Below, in pieces: positions 44,673 to 52,715 of a stretch of DNA of 64,000 nt (the stretch's first letter is position 1; the number at the start of each line of letters is the position of its first letter). Made by a program: the position numbers and the translations under genes. The stretch is taken from positions 1-64,000 of the forward strand of contig JANOQM010000095.1 of the NCBI GenBank assembly GCA_031422295.1, in the 5' to 3' direction. The notes beneath the pieces were generated by a model. That model was not told where the DNA came from and searched no databases. It saw only the letters and a list, made by a program, of their open reading frames with translations. This stretch comes from JANOMH01 sp031422295 (lineage in GTDB: Bacteria; Pseudomonadota; Alphaproteobacteria; Rhodobacterales; Rhodobacteraceae).

Positions 44673-45875
44673 ATGCTGTTTTGGATCATTGCCAGCCTGA
44701 TTGCGGCCCTTGTCGTGGGCAGTCTGCTGTACCCGTTGTGGCGGCCCGCTGGCGTCAGCCCGTCCGAGGCCCGCGATATCGGCGTCTACCGCGACCAATT
44801 GGCCGAAATTGACCGCGATCTTGCGCGTGGCCTGCTGGACCCCGCCGAAGCAGAGCGGACCCGGACCGAAGTGTCGCGCCGGTTGCTTTTGGCCGACAAA
44901 GCCGGAACTGCAACGGCGGGCCCGGCCCCGCAACTGGCCAACCGGGTTCTGACTGGCACGCTGTTGGCCGGGATGCTGGCAGGATCACTCGGCCTGTATA
45001 ACTGGTTGGGCGCACCGGGATATCCTGATATCTCACAAGCGTCGCGGATTGCCGCAGGCGATGCCCTGCGACAGACCCGGATGTCGCAGGCCGAGGCCGA
45101 GGCCTTGGTGCCGGCAACACCTGCCGACATCCCCGCCGCCGATCTGGAATTGATCGAACGCCTACGCGCCGCCGTGCAGACCCATCCCGAACAGCTGCAA
45201 GGCTGGGTCTTTCTGGCCGATTTTGAGGCGCGGGCCGGCAATTACCCCGCCGCTGCGCGGGCGCAGGAAAAGGTCATTTCGTTACAGCCCGAGGCTGCCG
45301 TGGCCGCAGATTATGAATTGCTGATCGACCTGCAGGTGGCTGCCGCAGGTGGTTTCGTTTCGCCCGAGGTTGAAACAACCCTGCGCCAGGTTCTGGCGAC
45401 GGACCCCGAGAATACTGTCGCCCGCTACTACACTGGCCTGCTGTATGCGCAGACCGACCGCCCCGATATTGCATTCCGGCTGTGGCGCGATGTGCTGAAC
45501 AGCGGTGCAGGGGACAGCCTGCATGTGCAACTGACCCGGATGCAGATCGAAGACATGGCATTCCGGGCAGGTGCGGATTACGTCCTGCCGCCGGAAAACG
45601 GCCCGTCGCTGGCGGATATCGAAGCCGCGCAGGACATGGACCCCGCCGACCGCCAGGTGATGATCGAGGGCATGGTGGACGGGCTGTCGGATGAGCTGGC
45701 AACCCAAGGCGGGCCGCCTGATAAATGGGCGCAACTGATCGCCTCGCTCGGGGTATTGGGCGACACCGATCAGGCCCGGCTGATCTGGTCCGAAGCACAG
45801 GATGTGTTTGCCGGTGATCCCGACGCCTTGGCCGTTCTGCTGGCCGCAGCGCAATCGGCGGGTGTGGCGGAATGA
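44673..45875 (+). CDS. ccmI: cytochrome c biogenesis protein CcmI
   Basis: 400 aa. It starts with a membrane helix (LFWIIASLIAALVVGSLLYPL), then a cytoplasmic loop with RDQLAEIDRDLARGLLDPAEAE, which is typical of CcmI. A second helix (VLTGTLLAGMLAGSLGLYNWLG) leads to a periplasmic TPR domain that chaperones apocytochrome c2 and delivers it to the haem ligation complex. It is separate from ccmABCDG (16.9-19.6 kb). Overlaps ruvX by 4 nt. Confidence 0.93.
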   Translation: MLFWIIASLIAALVVGSLLYPLWRPAGVSPSEARDIGVYRDQLAEIDRDLARGLLDPAEAERTRTEVSRRLLLADKAGTATAGPAPQLANRVLTGTLLAGMLAGSLGLYNWLGAPGYPDISQASRIAAGDALRQTRMSQAEAEALVPATPADIPAADLELIERLRAAVQTHPEQLQGWVFLADFEARAGNYPAAARAQEKVISLQPEAAVAADYELLIDLQVAAAGGFVSPEVETTLRQVLATDPENTVARYYTGLLYAQTDRPDIAFRLWRDVLNSGAGDSLHVQLTRMQIEDMAFRAGADYVLPPENGPSLADIEAAQDMDPADRQVMIEGMVDGLSDELATQGGPPDKWAQLIASLGVLGDTDQARLIWSEAQDVFAGDPDALAVLLAAAQSAGVAE

Positions 45876-46348
45876 TCTGCAACAGCCCCGCCGAATTTGC
45901 CGCCGCCTTGCCAGCAGGACGGGCGATTGCCGGGCTTGATCTGGGAACGGTGACTATTGGTGTGGCGGTTTCCGATGGATTCAGGTCCGTCGCAAGCCCG
46001 CTGGAAACCGTGAAACGCACCAAATTTAGCGCCGATGCCGACCGGTTGTTGGCGATTGCCGCCGGGCGCAATCTGGCCGGGTTTGTCCTGGGCCTGCCGC
46101 TGAACATGGACGGCACCGAAGGGCCGCGCTGCCAATCCACCCGCGCATTCGCCCGCAATCTGGAACGGCTGACGCCGCTGCCCATCGCGTTCTGGGATGA
46201 ACGACTGTCCACTGTTGCCGCCGAACGGGCGCTACTTGAGGCGGATACGTCACGAAAACGTCGCGCCGAGGTCATTGATCACGTCGCCGCGGGGTATATC
46301 CTACAAGGCATGCTGAACCGGCTGACCTATATGAAAGCACAATTGTGA
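45872..46348 (+). CDS. ruvX: putative pre-16S rRNA nuclease / Holliday junction resolvase RuvX (YqgF)
   Basis: 158 aa RNase-H-fold protein. Catalytic acidic residues are visible in GLDLGTVTIGVAVSD, FWDERLST and VIDHVAAGYIL; FVLGLPLNMDG is the family core. Family members trim the 5' end of pre-16S rRNA and have been proposed as junction resolvases. The ATG overlaps the ccmI stop (ATGA), and the stop overlaps the next GTG. Confidence 0.94.
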   Translation: MICNSPAEFAAALPAGRAIAGLDLGTVTIGVAVSDGFRSVASPLETVKRTKFSADADRLLAIAAGRNLAGFVLGLPLNMDGTEGPRCQSTRAFARNLERLTPLPIAFWDERLSTVAAERALLEADTSRKRRAEVIDHVAAGYILQGMLNRLTYMKAQL

Positions 46349-46590
46349 CCAAACCTGAAGGCACAGACGAGATATGGGCGCGGGCCGAGATCGAAAGCCC
46401 CTGCATCAAAATCTGTGTCATTCATCCGGCGGAACGGATCTGCACCGGGTGTTTGCGGTCGATTGATGAAATATCGATATGGTCGCGACTGACGGCCGAG
46501 GAACGCCGCGCGGTGATGGCAGCCCTGCCCGCCCGGGCGGAACGGTTCACCAAACGGCGCGGGGGACGGGCCGGGCGTGTCGCCCCGTAG
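46345..46590 (+). CDS. DUF1289 small cysteine-rich protein
   Basis: 81 aa. The DUF1289 signature is SPCIKICVIHPAERICTGCL, four cysteines in a zinc- or cluster-binding layout, followed by the helix SIDEISIWSRLTAEERRAVM. The start is a GTG overlapping the ruvX stop by 4 nt. Function unknown; often next to housekeeping genes in proteobacteria. Confidence 0.9.
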   Translation: MTKPEGTDEIWARAEIESPCIKICVIHPAERICTGCLRSIDEISIWSRLTAEERRAVMAALPARAERFTKRRGGRAGRVAP

Positions 46591-46614
46591 AGTGGGTGCA
46601 ACCCACGCATCGCG

Positions 46615-47388
46615 TTAATCGTCGGTCAACCAATCCGCCGGATCATCCAATACAGGCCGGAAATAGGCCACCATCCGCCCCTCGGGCGGGGCCGCTGCCC
46701 CGGCCTGCCACGGGGCCACGCCATGGATGGCCAGCCGATGCACAAGTACAGCCTGCCCCGGCCCCGGCGTCACCACCCGGCGCGGGCAGGTCGCAAACAC
46801 TTGCGCCCTGACTGCCTGATAGATGTCGGTCACATCGACGTCGGCCCACCTGGGCGGTGCAACACCCTGATAGGCTTGGGTAAAAGCCGCGCGGATCAGG
46901 TGATGACTGCCCTCCCAAACCACCAGCGGGCTGGCACCGGAGCCTACGGCATTCAGCCCGATACCCAGCACAAAGCCATGCAGTTCGCGCAGAAACCTGC
47001 GTTTGTCCGCCCCTTCGGCCAATAGCCCGTCCAGATGGGCGGCATCCCGGTTAAGCCGGAACCGATGCGCCGCGTCAGTATCGGTTGCATCCCGCCCCGG
47101 ATAGCCGGGATAGACGATCGACAATTGGGCGGCGTGCCATTTTGCCGGTGCGGACACCAGCCTTCGCCAATTCCCAGCCAAAGCGACCCCGCCGATGGAC
47201 CCGTCCGGACCATTGGGCAGCGCATCCACGCCAACAAACCACGTCTTGCCATGCCGCAACCAGCGGGCCTGTTGCACCGCATCGGCCGCGATCTGCAAGG
47301 CCACAGGATGTGCGGCGGCGGCCCAGTCGGCCACCGCCCGGTCATAGGGCAACACGGTAAAACCATCGCGGGTCAGGTCGCCTACCAC
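46615..47388 (-). CDS. PhyH-like (Fe(II)/2-oxoglutarate oxygenase fold) protein
   Basis: About 257 aa from a GTG at 47388 that overlaps the stop of the upstream TauE-type gene by 7 nt. An iron-binding pattern can be picked out: the HxD in RDAAHLDG near the middle and a distal His in VHRLAIHGVAPW, with RMVAYFRP as the 2-oxoglutarate arginine region. This fits phytanoyl-CoA-dioxygenase-like proteins, but similarity is distant and it would often be called hypothetical. The coupling to a TauE/SafE exporter hints at sulfonate or organosulfur chemistry, which is inference only. Confidence 0.6.
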   Translation of the reverse strand: MVGDLTRDGFTVLPYDRAVADWAAAAHPVALQIAADAVQQARWLRHGKTWFVGVDALPNGPDGSIGGVALAGNWRRLVSAPAKWHAAQLSIVYPGYPGRDATDTDAAHRFRLNRDAAHLDGLLAEGADKRRFLRELHGFVLGIGLNAVGSGASPLVVWEGSHHLIRAAFTQAYQGVAPPRWADVDVTDIYQAVRAQVFATCPRRVVTPGPGQAVLVHRLAIHGVAPWQAGAAAPPEGRMVAYFRPVLDDPADWLTDD

Positions 47389-48206
47389 CCCAGTGCCTTG
47401 CGCAGCATGTTCAGCGCCACAATGATCAGGAATACCCCGAACACCCGCTTTAACGGCTTGGGGTCCATCCAATGCGCCAACCGGACGCCATAGGGGGCAG
47501 TGATCAGGGTCATGGCGATAACCAGCCCAAAAGCGGGCAGATTGACAGCACCGATGGTCAGCGGCGGCGTTACTTCGGGCGGCAGCCGGAACAGCAGGAA
47601 TCCGGTAGCCGAAGGCACCGCAATCGCCACGCCAAAGGCTGCTGCTGTGGCCACGGCCCGGTGGATTGGTACGCCAAACAAGGTCAGCACCGGCACCCCG
47701 AATGTGCCCCCGCCAATCCCCATTAGAACCGACAGACCGCCCAGAACCGGCGACAGGATCAGCTTAGGCAATCCCTGCGGCATCTTGTCCGCCAGCCGCC
47801 AGTGATCGCGTCCAAAGGTCATATACAGCCCTATCGCCGTCGAAAACCCGCCAAAGATCAACACCAGCGCCGTGGTTTTCAGATAAGACGCCACGGTAAC
47901 GCCAACGATTGCCCCCACGATAATCCCCGGCGCCCAGCCGCGCAGAATATCCCAATCGACAGCGCCCTTGCGATGATGCGACAGCGCTGACCGGGACGAG
48001 GTCACAATGATCGTGGCCAGCGAGGTGCCCAGACAGATCTGCATCAGCTGCGGGCTGTCATAACCCAGTGCGGCAAAAGTGAAGTAGAACGCCGGGACCA
48101 GCACGATCCCGCCGCCAACCCCCAAGAGCCCGGCCAACACTCCGGCAAACGCCCCGATGACCAGCAGCAGGGCGGCCATCTGGATCAATAGACTGGTGTC
48201 GGGCAT
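47382..48206 (-). CDS. TauE/SafE-family sulfite/anion exporter
   Basis: 274 aa, eight or so membrane helices with the family's two glycine-rich repeats: AGVLAGLLGVGGGIVLVPAF near the N-terminus and SVLMGIGGGTFGVPVLTL in the second half. Members export sulfite, sulfoacetate or related anions. ATG at 48206 is chosen because GAGG stands 5 nt upstream; 48209 is possible. About 60 bp separate it from dusA upstream on the same strand. Confidence 0.9.
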   Translation of the reverse strand: MPDTSLLIQMAALLLVIGAFAGVLAGLLGVGGGIVLVPAFYFTFAALGYDSPQLMQICLGTSLATIIVTSSRSALSHHRKGAVDWDILRGWAPGIIVGAIVGVTVASYLKTTALVLIFGGFSTAIGLYMTFGRDHWRLADKMPQGLPKLILSPVLGGLSVLMGIGGGTFGVPVLTLFGVPIHRAVATAAAFGVAIAVPSATGFLLFRLPPEVTPPLTIGAVNLPAFGLVIAMTLITAPYGVRLAHWMDPKPLKRVFGVFLIIVALNMLRKALGW

Positions 48207-48268
48207 CATCACCTCGGGCAGGTTGCAGGGCCAAGTCGTGACCGGAAACCGGCAGGGCCGCAAGGGCT

Positions 48269-49261
48269 TCAGGCGGCCTGAACGGCGCGTGTCACTTCGG
48301 CCATGGCGCGCAGCAACAGGTCCGGCCCGGCACCGTCCAGATGCGCCCCCTCGGACAGTACCCGCCGCCAGCCACGCGCGCCCGGACGGCCTGCAAACAG
48401 CCCCAACATGTGGCGCGTGACCTGATGCATGCGCCCCCCGCCCGCCAGATGAGTGGCAATATAGGGCAGCATCATTTCCACGACCTGTTCGGCACTGCGC
48501 CCCGGCCCCGCGTCGAAAACCAACGCATCCGCCTGCCCCAGAATATCATAGGGCTGGTGATAGGCCGCGCGCCCGATCATCACCCCGTCCAGGCCCGCGT
48601 CCAAAAACCCAAGCGCCTGATCCAGCGAGGTAATCCCGCCGTTCACTGAAATATCCAGATGCGGAAAATCGCGCTTCATCTGCATGACCAGCGGGTAATC
48701 CAATGGCGGAATATCGCGATTCTCCTTGGGCGAAAGCCCCTGCAGCCACGCTTTGCGGGCATGAATGGCAAAGCGTTTGACCCCGGCCCGGCTGACCTGA
48801 TCCAGAAAATCCGGCAGCACCTGTGCCGGGTCCTTATCGTCCACACCGATCCGGCATTTCACCGTCACCTCGACCGGGCTCGCGTCAATCATCGCGGCAA
48901 CACAATCGGCGACCAGCGCCGGACGCTCCATCAACACCGCGCCAAAGCAGCCCGATTGCACACGGTCAGACGGACAGCCGCAGTTCAGATTGACCTCGAC
49001 ATAGCCATACCCCGCCGCAATCCGCGTGGCCTGCGCCAGTTCAGCCGGGTCCGACCCACCCAGTTGCACCGCCACCGGCTGTTCCGCCGGATCGAACCCC
49101 AAAAGCCGGTCACGCGGCCCGTGGATGATCGCCGGGGCCGTGACCATTTCGGTGTATAGCAACGAATGCCGCGACAGCAGCCGATGGACATAGCGGCAAT
49201 GCCGGTCGGTCCAATCCATCATAGGGGCAATGGACAGTCTATGTGGTTGATATTCTGTCAT
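48269..49261 (-). CDS. dusA: tRNA-dihydrouridine(20/20a) synthase DusA
   Basis: 330 aa FMN enzyme that reduces uridine 20/20a in tRNA D-loops. The N-terminus LSIAPMMDWTDRHCRY and the catalytic cysteine motif VEVNLNCGCPSDRVQSGCFG identify DusA; FAIHARKAWLQGLSPKENR and ISVNGGITSL follow. The ATG at 49261 has no visible ribosome binding site; the leader is A-rich instead. The 5' end of dusA is a known target of site-specific integration, and an integrase remnant lies 92 bp upstream. Confidence 0.95.
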   Translation of the reverse strand: MTEYQPHRLSIAPMMDWTDRHCRYVHRLLSRHSLLYTEMVTAPAIIHGPRDRLLGFDPAEQPVAVQLGGSDPAELAQATRIAAGYGYVEVNLNCGCPSDRVQSGCFGAVLMERPALVADCVAAMIDASPVEVTVKCRIGVDDKDPAQVLPDFLDQVSRAGVKRFAIHARKAWLQGLSPKENRDIPPLDYPLVMQMKRDFPHLDISVNGGITSLDQALGFLDAGLDGVMIGRAAYHQPYDILGQADALVFDAGPGRSAEQVVEMMLPYIATHLAGGGRMHQVTRHMLGLFAGRPGARGWRRVLSEGAHLDGAGPDLLLRAMAEVTRAVQAA

Positions 49262-49352
49262 TTTTTCTGTTATTCAAATTGTTAGCTCGTCTGATTGTTG
49301 GCCGTCCTTACGTCCCTTTTTCGTCACGCTCCGACTCAGCATTGCACACGAA

Positions 49353-49544
49353 ATGCCAACTATCGCAAAGCGTCCTTCCGGTTCATGGCGCACGCAGGTC
49401 CGTCGCAAAGGTCGCTATGCCAGCGAGACCGTCCTTCGGCATCATGATGCAGTCAGGTAGTTCCGTTTAGCCGAGCTTTCCGTTGACCGCAACGAAACGC
49501 CGATCAGCTCGCGGATCGGCCGATTGACCAAGTTCGGGGAGTTG
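49353..49544 (+). pseudogene. N-terminal remnant of a tyrosine integrase
   Basis: The plus frame from ATG 49353 reads MPTIAKRPSGSWRTQVRRKG, then RYASETVLRHHDAVR, a TAG at 49458, then FRLAELSVDRNETPISSRIG and a short FGEL block. This is the arm-binding N-terminal domain of phage/island integrases (compare their usual ...DAERW-ETERAIDRGETP). The TAG stands exactly where the family has tryptophan, a TGG-to-TAG change. Similarity ends after ~65 codons, and core-binding and catalytic domains are absent. It lies just upstream of dusA, pointing away from it. Confidence 0.75.
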
Positions 49545-49656
49545 GCTGGCACGGTTGCCCGAATTGCGAGGGATTGGAAACCAGGCTGCAGAAACCGAAC
49601 ATGGATGGAGTGTGAGAAACCGGCGCAGCTCAAATATCACAAAGCAAGAAAGTGCA

Positions 49657-49685
49657 TTGACTGGCTGTCACGCCCTTTCTATAAA
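49657..49685 (+). promoter_or_regulatory. sigma-70-type promoter of the accessory operon
   Basis: TTGACT, exactly 17 bp, TATAAA: a near-consensus promoter. Transcription should start near 49692, just before the palindrome at 49699-49713, which would be an effective repressor site. Confidence 0.7.
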
Positions 49686-49698
49686 CCAGTTAGGGCAA

Positions 49699-49713
49699 AC
49701 CTGTCATACAGGT
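49699..49713. promoter_or_regulatory. candidate GntR operator
   Basis: ACCTGT-CAT-ACAGGT is a perfect 6-bp dyad with 3-bp centre, directly downstream of the promoter and adjoining the regulator's ATG. Size and form fit FadR-subfamily operators. Autorepression is likely. Confidence 0.6.
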
Positions 49714-50427
49714 ATGGGGATTAGGGTGGACAATCAGAGCTCGGCTGGATTGGTTAGCGACGCGATAGGTGCGATCTCGCGGCATATCCGTGACAATGAT
49801 CTGATGCCGGGCGACCGGTTGCCGTCAGAAGCCAGCCTGTCGAAGGAACTGAATGTATCGCGGACCGTGGTACGCGAAGCGTTCCGGTCACTGGCGGCCA
49901 TGCGGATTATTGATCTGGCAATGGGCAAGCGGGCTGCAGTGGCCGCAATCGACCCTGCCGCCATGTCGTTGATGATCGAACATGGGGTGCATACCGACCA
50001 GATCAATGTGCAGCAGATTTATGATGTGCGCCGCACCATTGAAACCCGGATCGTGACGCTGGCCGCGATCCGGCGCAGCGATACCGAGGCGACGGATTTG
50101 CTGGCGCTGGCCCAGGCGATGCAACACGCGGTTGACGACCCTGCCCGGCTGATGGAATTGGACCTGCGCTTTCATTTGCTGCTGGCACAGGCATCGCGCA
50201 ACCCGGTGTTCACCCTGATTATCGGCGCGTTTCAGGGGATTACCCGGCAAACCTGGCCGATCGGCTGGAAAAGTCGGCCGACCCAAGCCTCGCGCGAGTT
50301 GATGCTGGCCACGCATATCGACATTGCCCGCGCCGTTGCGGCAAGCGATCCGCAACAGGCCGTGGCGTCTATGTCACTGCATTTCGACGAAAGTGTGCGG
50401 GCCTTGCTGACCGCCGGACTGTCGTAG
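49714..50427 (+). CDS. GntR/FadR-family transcriptional regulator
   Basis: About 237 aa. The N-terminal winged helix carries GDRLPSEASLSKELNVSRTV and VREAFRSLAAM, and the C-terminal FCD effector domain has the metal-type D/H pattern (DLRFHLLLAQASRNP, HIDIARAVAASDP). ATG 49714 is used; GTG 49726 has a better ribosome binding site (GGGGA) and would remove four residues. It heads an operon of sugar-acid-type catabolism and transport, so its effector is probably the substrate or an intermediate of that pathway. Strong promoter and palindrome sit directly upstream. Confidence 0.9.
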   Translation: MGIRVDNQSSAGLVSDAIGAISRHIRDNDLMPGDRLPSEASLSKELNVSRTVVREAFRSLAAMRIIDLAMGKRAAVAAIDPAAMSLMIEHGVHTDQINVQQIYDVRRTIETRIVTLAAIRRSDTEATDLLALAQAMQHAVDDPARLMELDLRFHLLLAQASRNPVFTLIIGAFQGITRQTWPIGWKSRPTQASRELMLATHIDIARAVAASDPQQAVASMSLHFDESVRALLTAGLS

Positions 50428-50430
50428 GCC

Positions 50431-51633
50431 ATGAAAATCACCGCGCTGGAAACCATTCGTATTGCCGAACGCCCTAACCTGATTTGGGTGCAGGTTCACA
50501 CCGATCAGGGCCTGATCGGGCTGGGTGAGACGTTTTTCGGGGCAGGCACGGTCGAGGCGCATGTGCATGATTACATTGCCCCCCGGGTGATCGGGCGCGA
50601 TCCGCTGGAAATTGACCGGCTGTCGGCTGATCTGGTCGGTTATCTGGGGCTGCGGTCCAGCGGGGCCGAGGTGCGCGGCAATTCGGCCTTTGATATTGCG
50701 CTGTGGGATATTTTTGGCAAGGCAGTGAACCAGCCCATCGCGCAGCTTTTGGGTGGCTTTACCCGGCGCGAGATACGCACTTACAATACTTGCGCGGGCA
50801 GTGATTACGTCAAGAAAACCTCGGGGCAAGTGACCTCTAACTATGGCTTGGGGCAGAAAAGTGATTTCGACGATCTGAACGGGTTTTTACACCGCGCCGA
50901 TGAATTGGCCCATTCGCTGTTGGAAGACGGCATTACCGCGATGAAAATCTGGCCGTTTGACGGGGCTGCCGAACACTCGCGCGGGCACTACATATCGCCC
51001 CCTGATATCGACAAAGCACTGGAACCATTTGACAAAATCCGCCGCGCCGTCGGCAATAAAATGGACATCATGGTCGAGTTTCATGGGTTGTGGCAGTTGT
51101 TGCCCGCCATGCAGATCGCCCGCGCGCTGACGCCGTATCAGACATTCTGGCACGAAGACCCGATCAGGATGGACAGCCTGTCCAGCTTGAAACGTTATGC
51201 CGACGTGTCCACGGCGCCCATATCCGCCTCGGAAACACTCGGCTCGCGCTGGGGTTTTCGCGACCTGTTGGAAACCGGCGTGGCGGGTGTGGTGATGATG
51301 GATCTCAGCTGGTGTGGCGGCCTGTCCGAGGCCCGCAAAATTGCCTCGATGGCCGAGGCCTGGCATTTGCCCATTGCCCCGCATGATTGCACCGGGCCGG
51401 TGGTTTTGTGCGCCAGCACACACCTGTCACTGAACGCGCCCAACGCATTGGTGCAGGAAAGTGTCAGGGCATTTTACAACGGCTGGTACCGCGATCTGGT
51501 CACGGCCCTGCCAACGGTCACCAACGGGATGATCACGGTTCCGCCCGGACCGGGATTGGGGTTGGAATTGCACCCCGATCTGGACCGGGCCTTTACAACG
51601 TCGCGCAAAATGTCCGACGCAACGACGGTCTGA
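50431..51633 (+). CDS. mandelate racemase-subgroup enolase-superfamily dehydratase
   Basis: 400 aa, two domains: capping region with ETIRIAERPN and GLGETFFGAGTVE, and a C-terminal barrel. Likely metal ligands are E216 (in VEFHGLW), E242 (HEDP) and E268 (SETLG). The His-Asp general base pair of the mandelate racemase subgroup is D291 and H318 (APHDCTGP). The second-strand position reads MKIW (K172) instead of KxK, a form found in some acid-sugar dehydratases. It probably dehydrates an aldonic or related polyol acid to a 2-keto-3-deoxy product. The exact substrate cannot be told. Starts 3 nt after the regulator stop. Confidence 0.85.
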   Translation: MKITALETIRIAERPNLIWVQVHTDQGLIGLGETFFGAGTVEAHVHDYIAPRVIGRDPLEIDRLSADLVGYLGLRSSGAEVRGNSAFDIALWDIFGKAVNQPIAQLLGGFTRREIRTYNTCAGSDYVKKTSGQVTSNYGLGQKSDFDDLNGFLHRADELAHSLLEDGITAMKIWPFDGAAEHSRGHYISPPDIDKALEPFDKIRRAVGNKMDIMVEFHGLWQLLPAMQIARALTPYQTFWHEDPIRMDSLSSLKRYADVSTAPISASETLGSRWGFRDLLETGVAGVVMMDLSWCGGLSEARKIASMAEAWHLPIAPHDCTGPVVLCASTHLSLNAPNALVQESVRAFYNGWYRDLVTALPTVTNGMITVPPGPGLGLELHPDLDRAFTTSRKMSDATTV

Positions 51634-51668
51634 CAAGGCCGCATATCGCTTCATGGGAGGAGCAAAAG

Positions 51669-52646
51669 ATGAGAAACTTCAAAGGGCTGGCACTTGCAGC
51701 TTTGCTGACGACGGTGTCAACCGCCGCATTGGCACAAGACCCGCTGGATATCGCCTTTACCGTGCATTCCGGATCGTCCAACACGTTCTGGCAAGCGGTG
51801 CAAAAGGGCTATGAAGATGCCTGCGCCAAGCTTGGGGCCACCTGCCAGATGGTCTATGTGCAAACCGATGGATCGGTGCAGGAACAGGTCGCCAATATGG
51901 AGGCGGCATTGGCCCGTGGCCCCGATGCCTTGATTACTTCTATTGTCGATAACGCCGCTTTCGACGATGTGATCCAGCGTGCCCGCGATGCTGGCGTGAT
52001 CGTCATCGCCGCGAACGTCGACGATCTGGAAGGGGCCGCTGGCAATGCCCGCCAAGCGTTCATCGGTCAGGGCTTTGTGCCCGCTGGTTATTCGCTGGGG
52101 CAGGCGCAATCGGCCAATTTCCCAGCAGAAGGGCCGATCCGCGTGCTGGTCGGCGTGTCCGCCCCCGGCCAGAACTGGTCGGAACAGCGTGCCTTGGGTG
52201 TGATGAACTTTATGGATGATTTCATCGCAGCCAACCCGGACCGCGATATCGCCTATGAGCGGATCGATTCAGGCACTGATCTTGCCGTGGTCAGCGACCG
52301 TATCGGTGCGTATCTGTCAGTGCATCCCGACACCACCGCCTATTTCGACACCGGATTCTGGCACGCCGGTGTGGCCCGGGTTCTGGCCGACCGGGGTGTA
52401 GCCCCCGGTGTGGTGCTGCTTGGCGGGTTCGATCTGGTGCCCGAAGTGCTGGAGCAGATGAAGGCGGGCTATGTGCAGGTGCAGGTCGACCAGCAGCCGT
52501 ATATGCAGGGCTTCATGCCAGTGATGGAGATTTATCTGGCCAAAACCGTGGGCCTCGCGCCGTCAAATATTGACACCGGCCAGGGGATCGTGACCCCGGA
52601 TATGGTGGATGCAATCATGGAATTGTCGGCGATGGGACTGCGTTAA
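51669..52646 (+). CDS. sugar ABC transporter substrate-binding protein (ribose type)
   Basis: 325 aa with a signal peptide (MRNFKGLALAALLTTVSTAALA). The mature protein is a periplasmic-binding-protein type 1 fold (DIAFTVHSGSSNTFWQAVQKG, ALITSIVDNAAFDDVI, GVIVIAANVD) like RbsB and inositol/rhizopine-binding proteins. GGGAGGAG precedes the start. It captures the operon's substrate for the permease and ATPase that follow. Confidence 0.9.
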   Translation: MRNFKGLALAALLTTVSTAALAQDPLDIAFTVHSGSSNTFWQAVQKGYEDACAKLGATCQMVYVQTDGSVQEQVANMEAALARGPDALITSIVDNAAFDDVIQRARDAGVIVIAANVDDLEGAAGNARQAFIGQGFVPAGYSLGQAQSANFPAEGPIRVLVGVSAPGQNWSEQRALGVMNFMDDFIAANPDRDIAYERIDSGTDLAVVSDRIGAYLSVHPDTTAYFDTGFWHAGVARVLADRGVAPGVVLLGGFDLVPEVLEQMKAGYVQVQVDQQPYMQGFMPVMEIYLAKTVGLAPSNIDTGQGIVTPDMVDAIMELSAMGLR

Positions 52647-52715
52647 CCATCGTTGGCACCTACCCCCGGCGCACCTCCCCGCGCCGGGGGATTTTGCACA
52701 AAGGAACCCCCAGCG

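Noticed and set aside
49243..49470. 75-aa plus-strand open frame upstream of the integrase remnant
   Set aside because: Different frame from the integrase similarity; no motif of its own.
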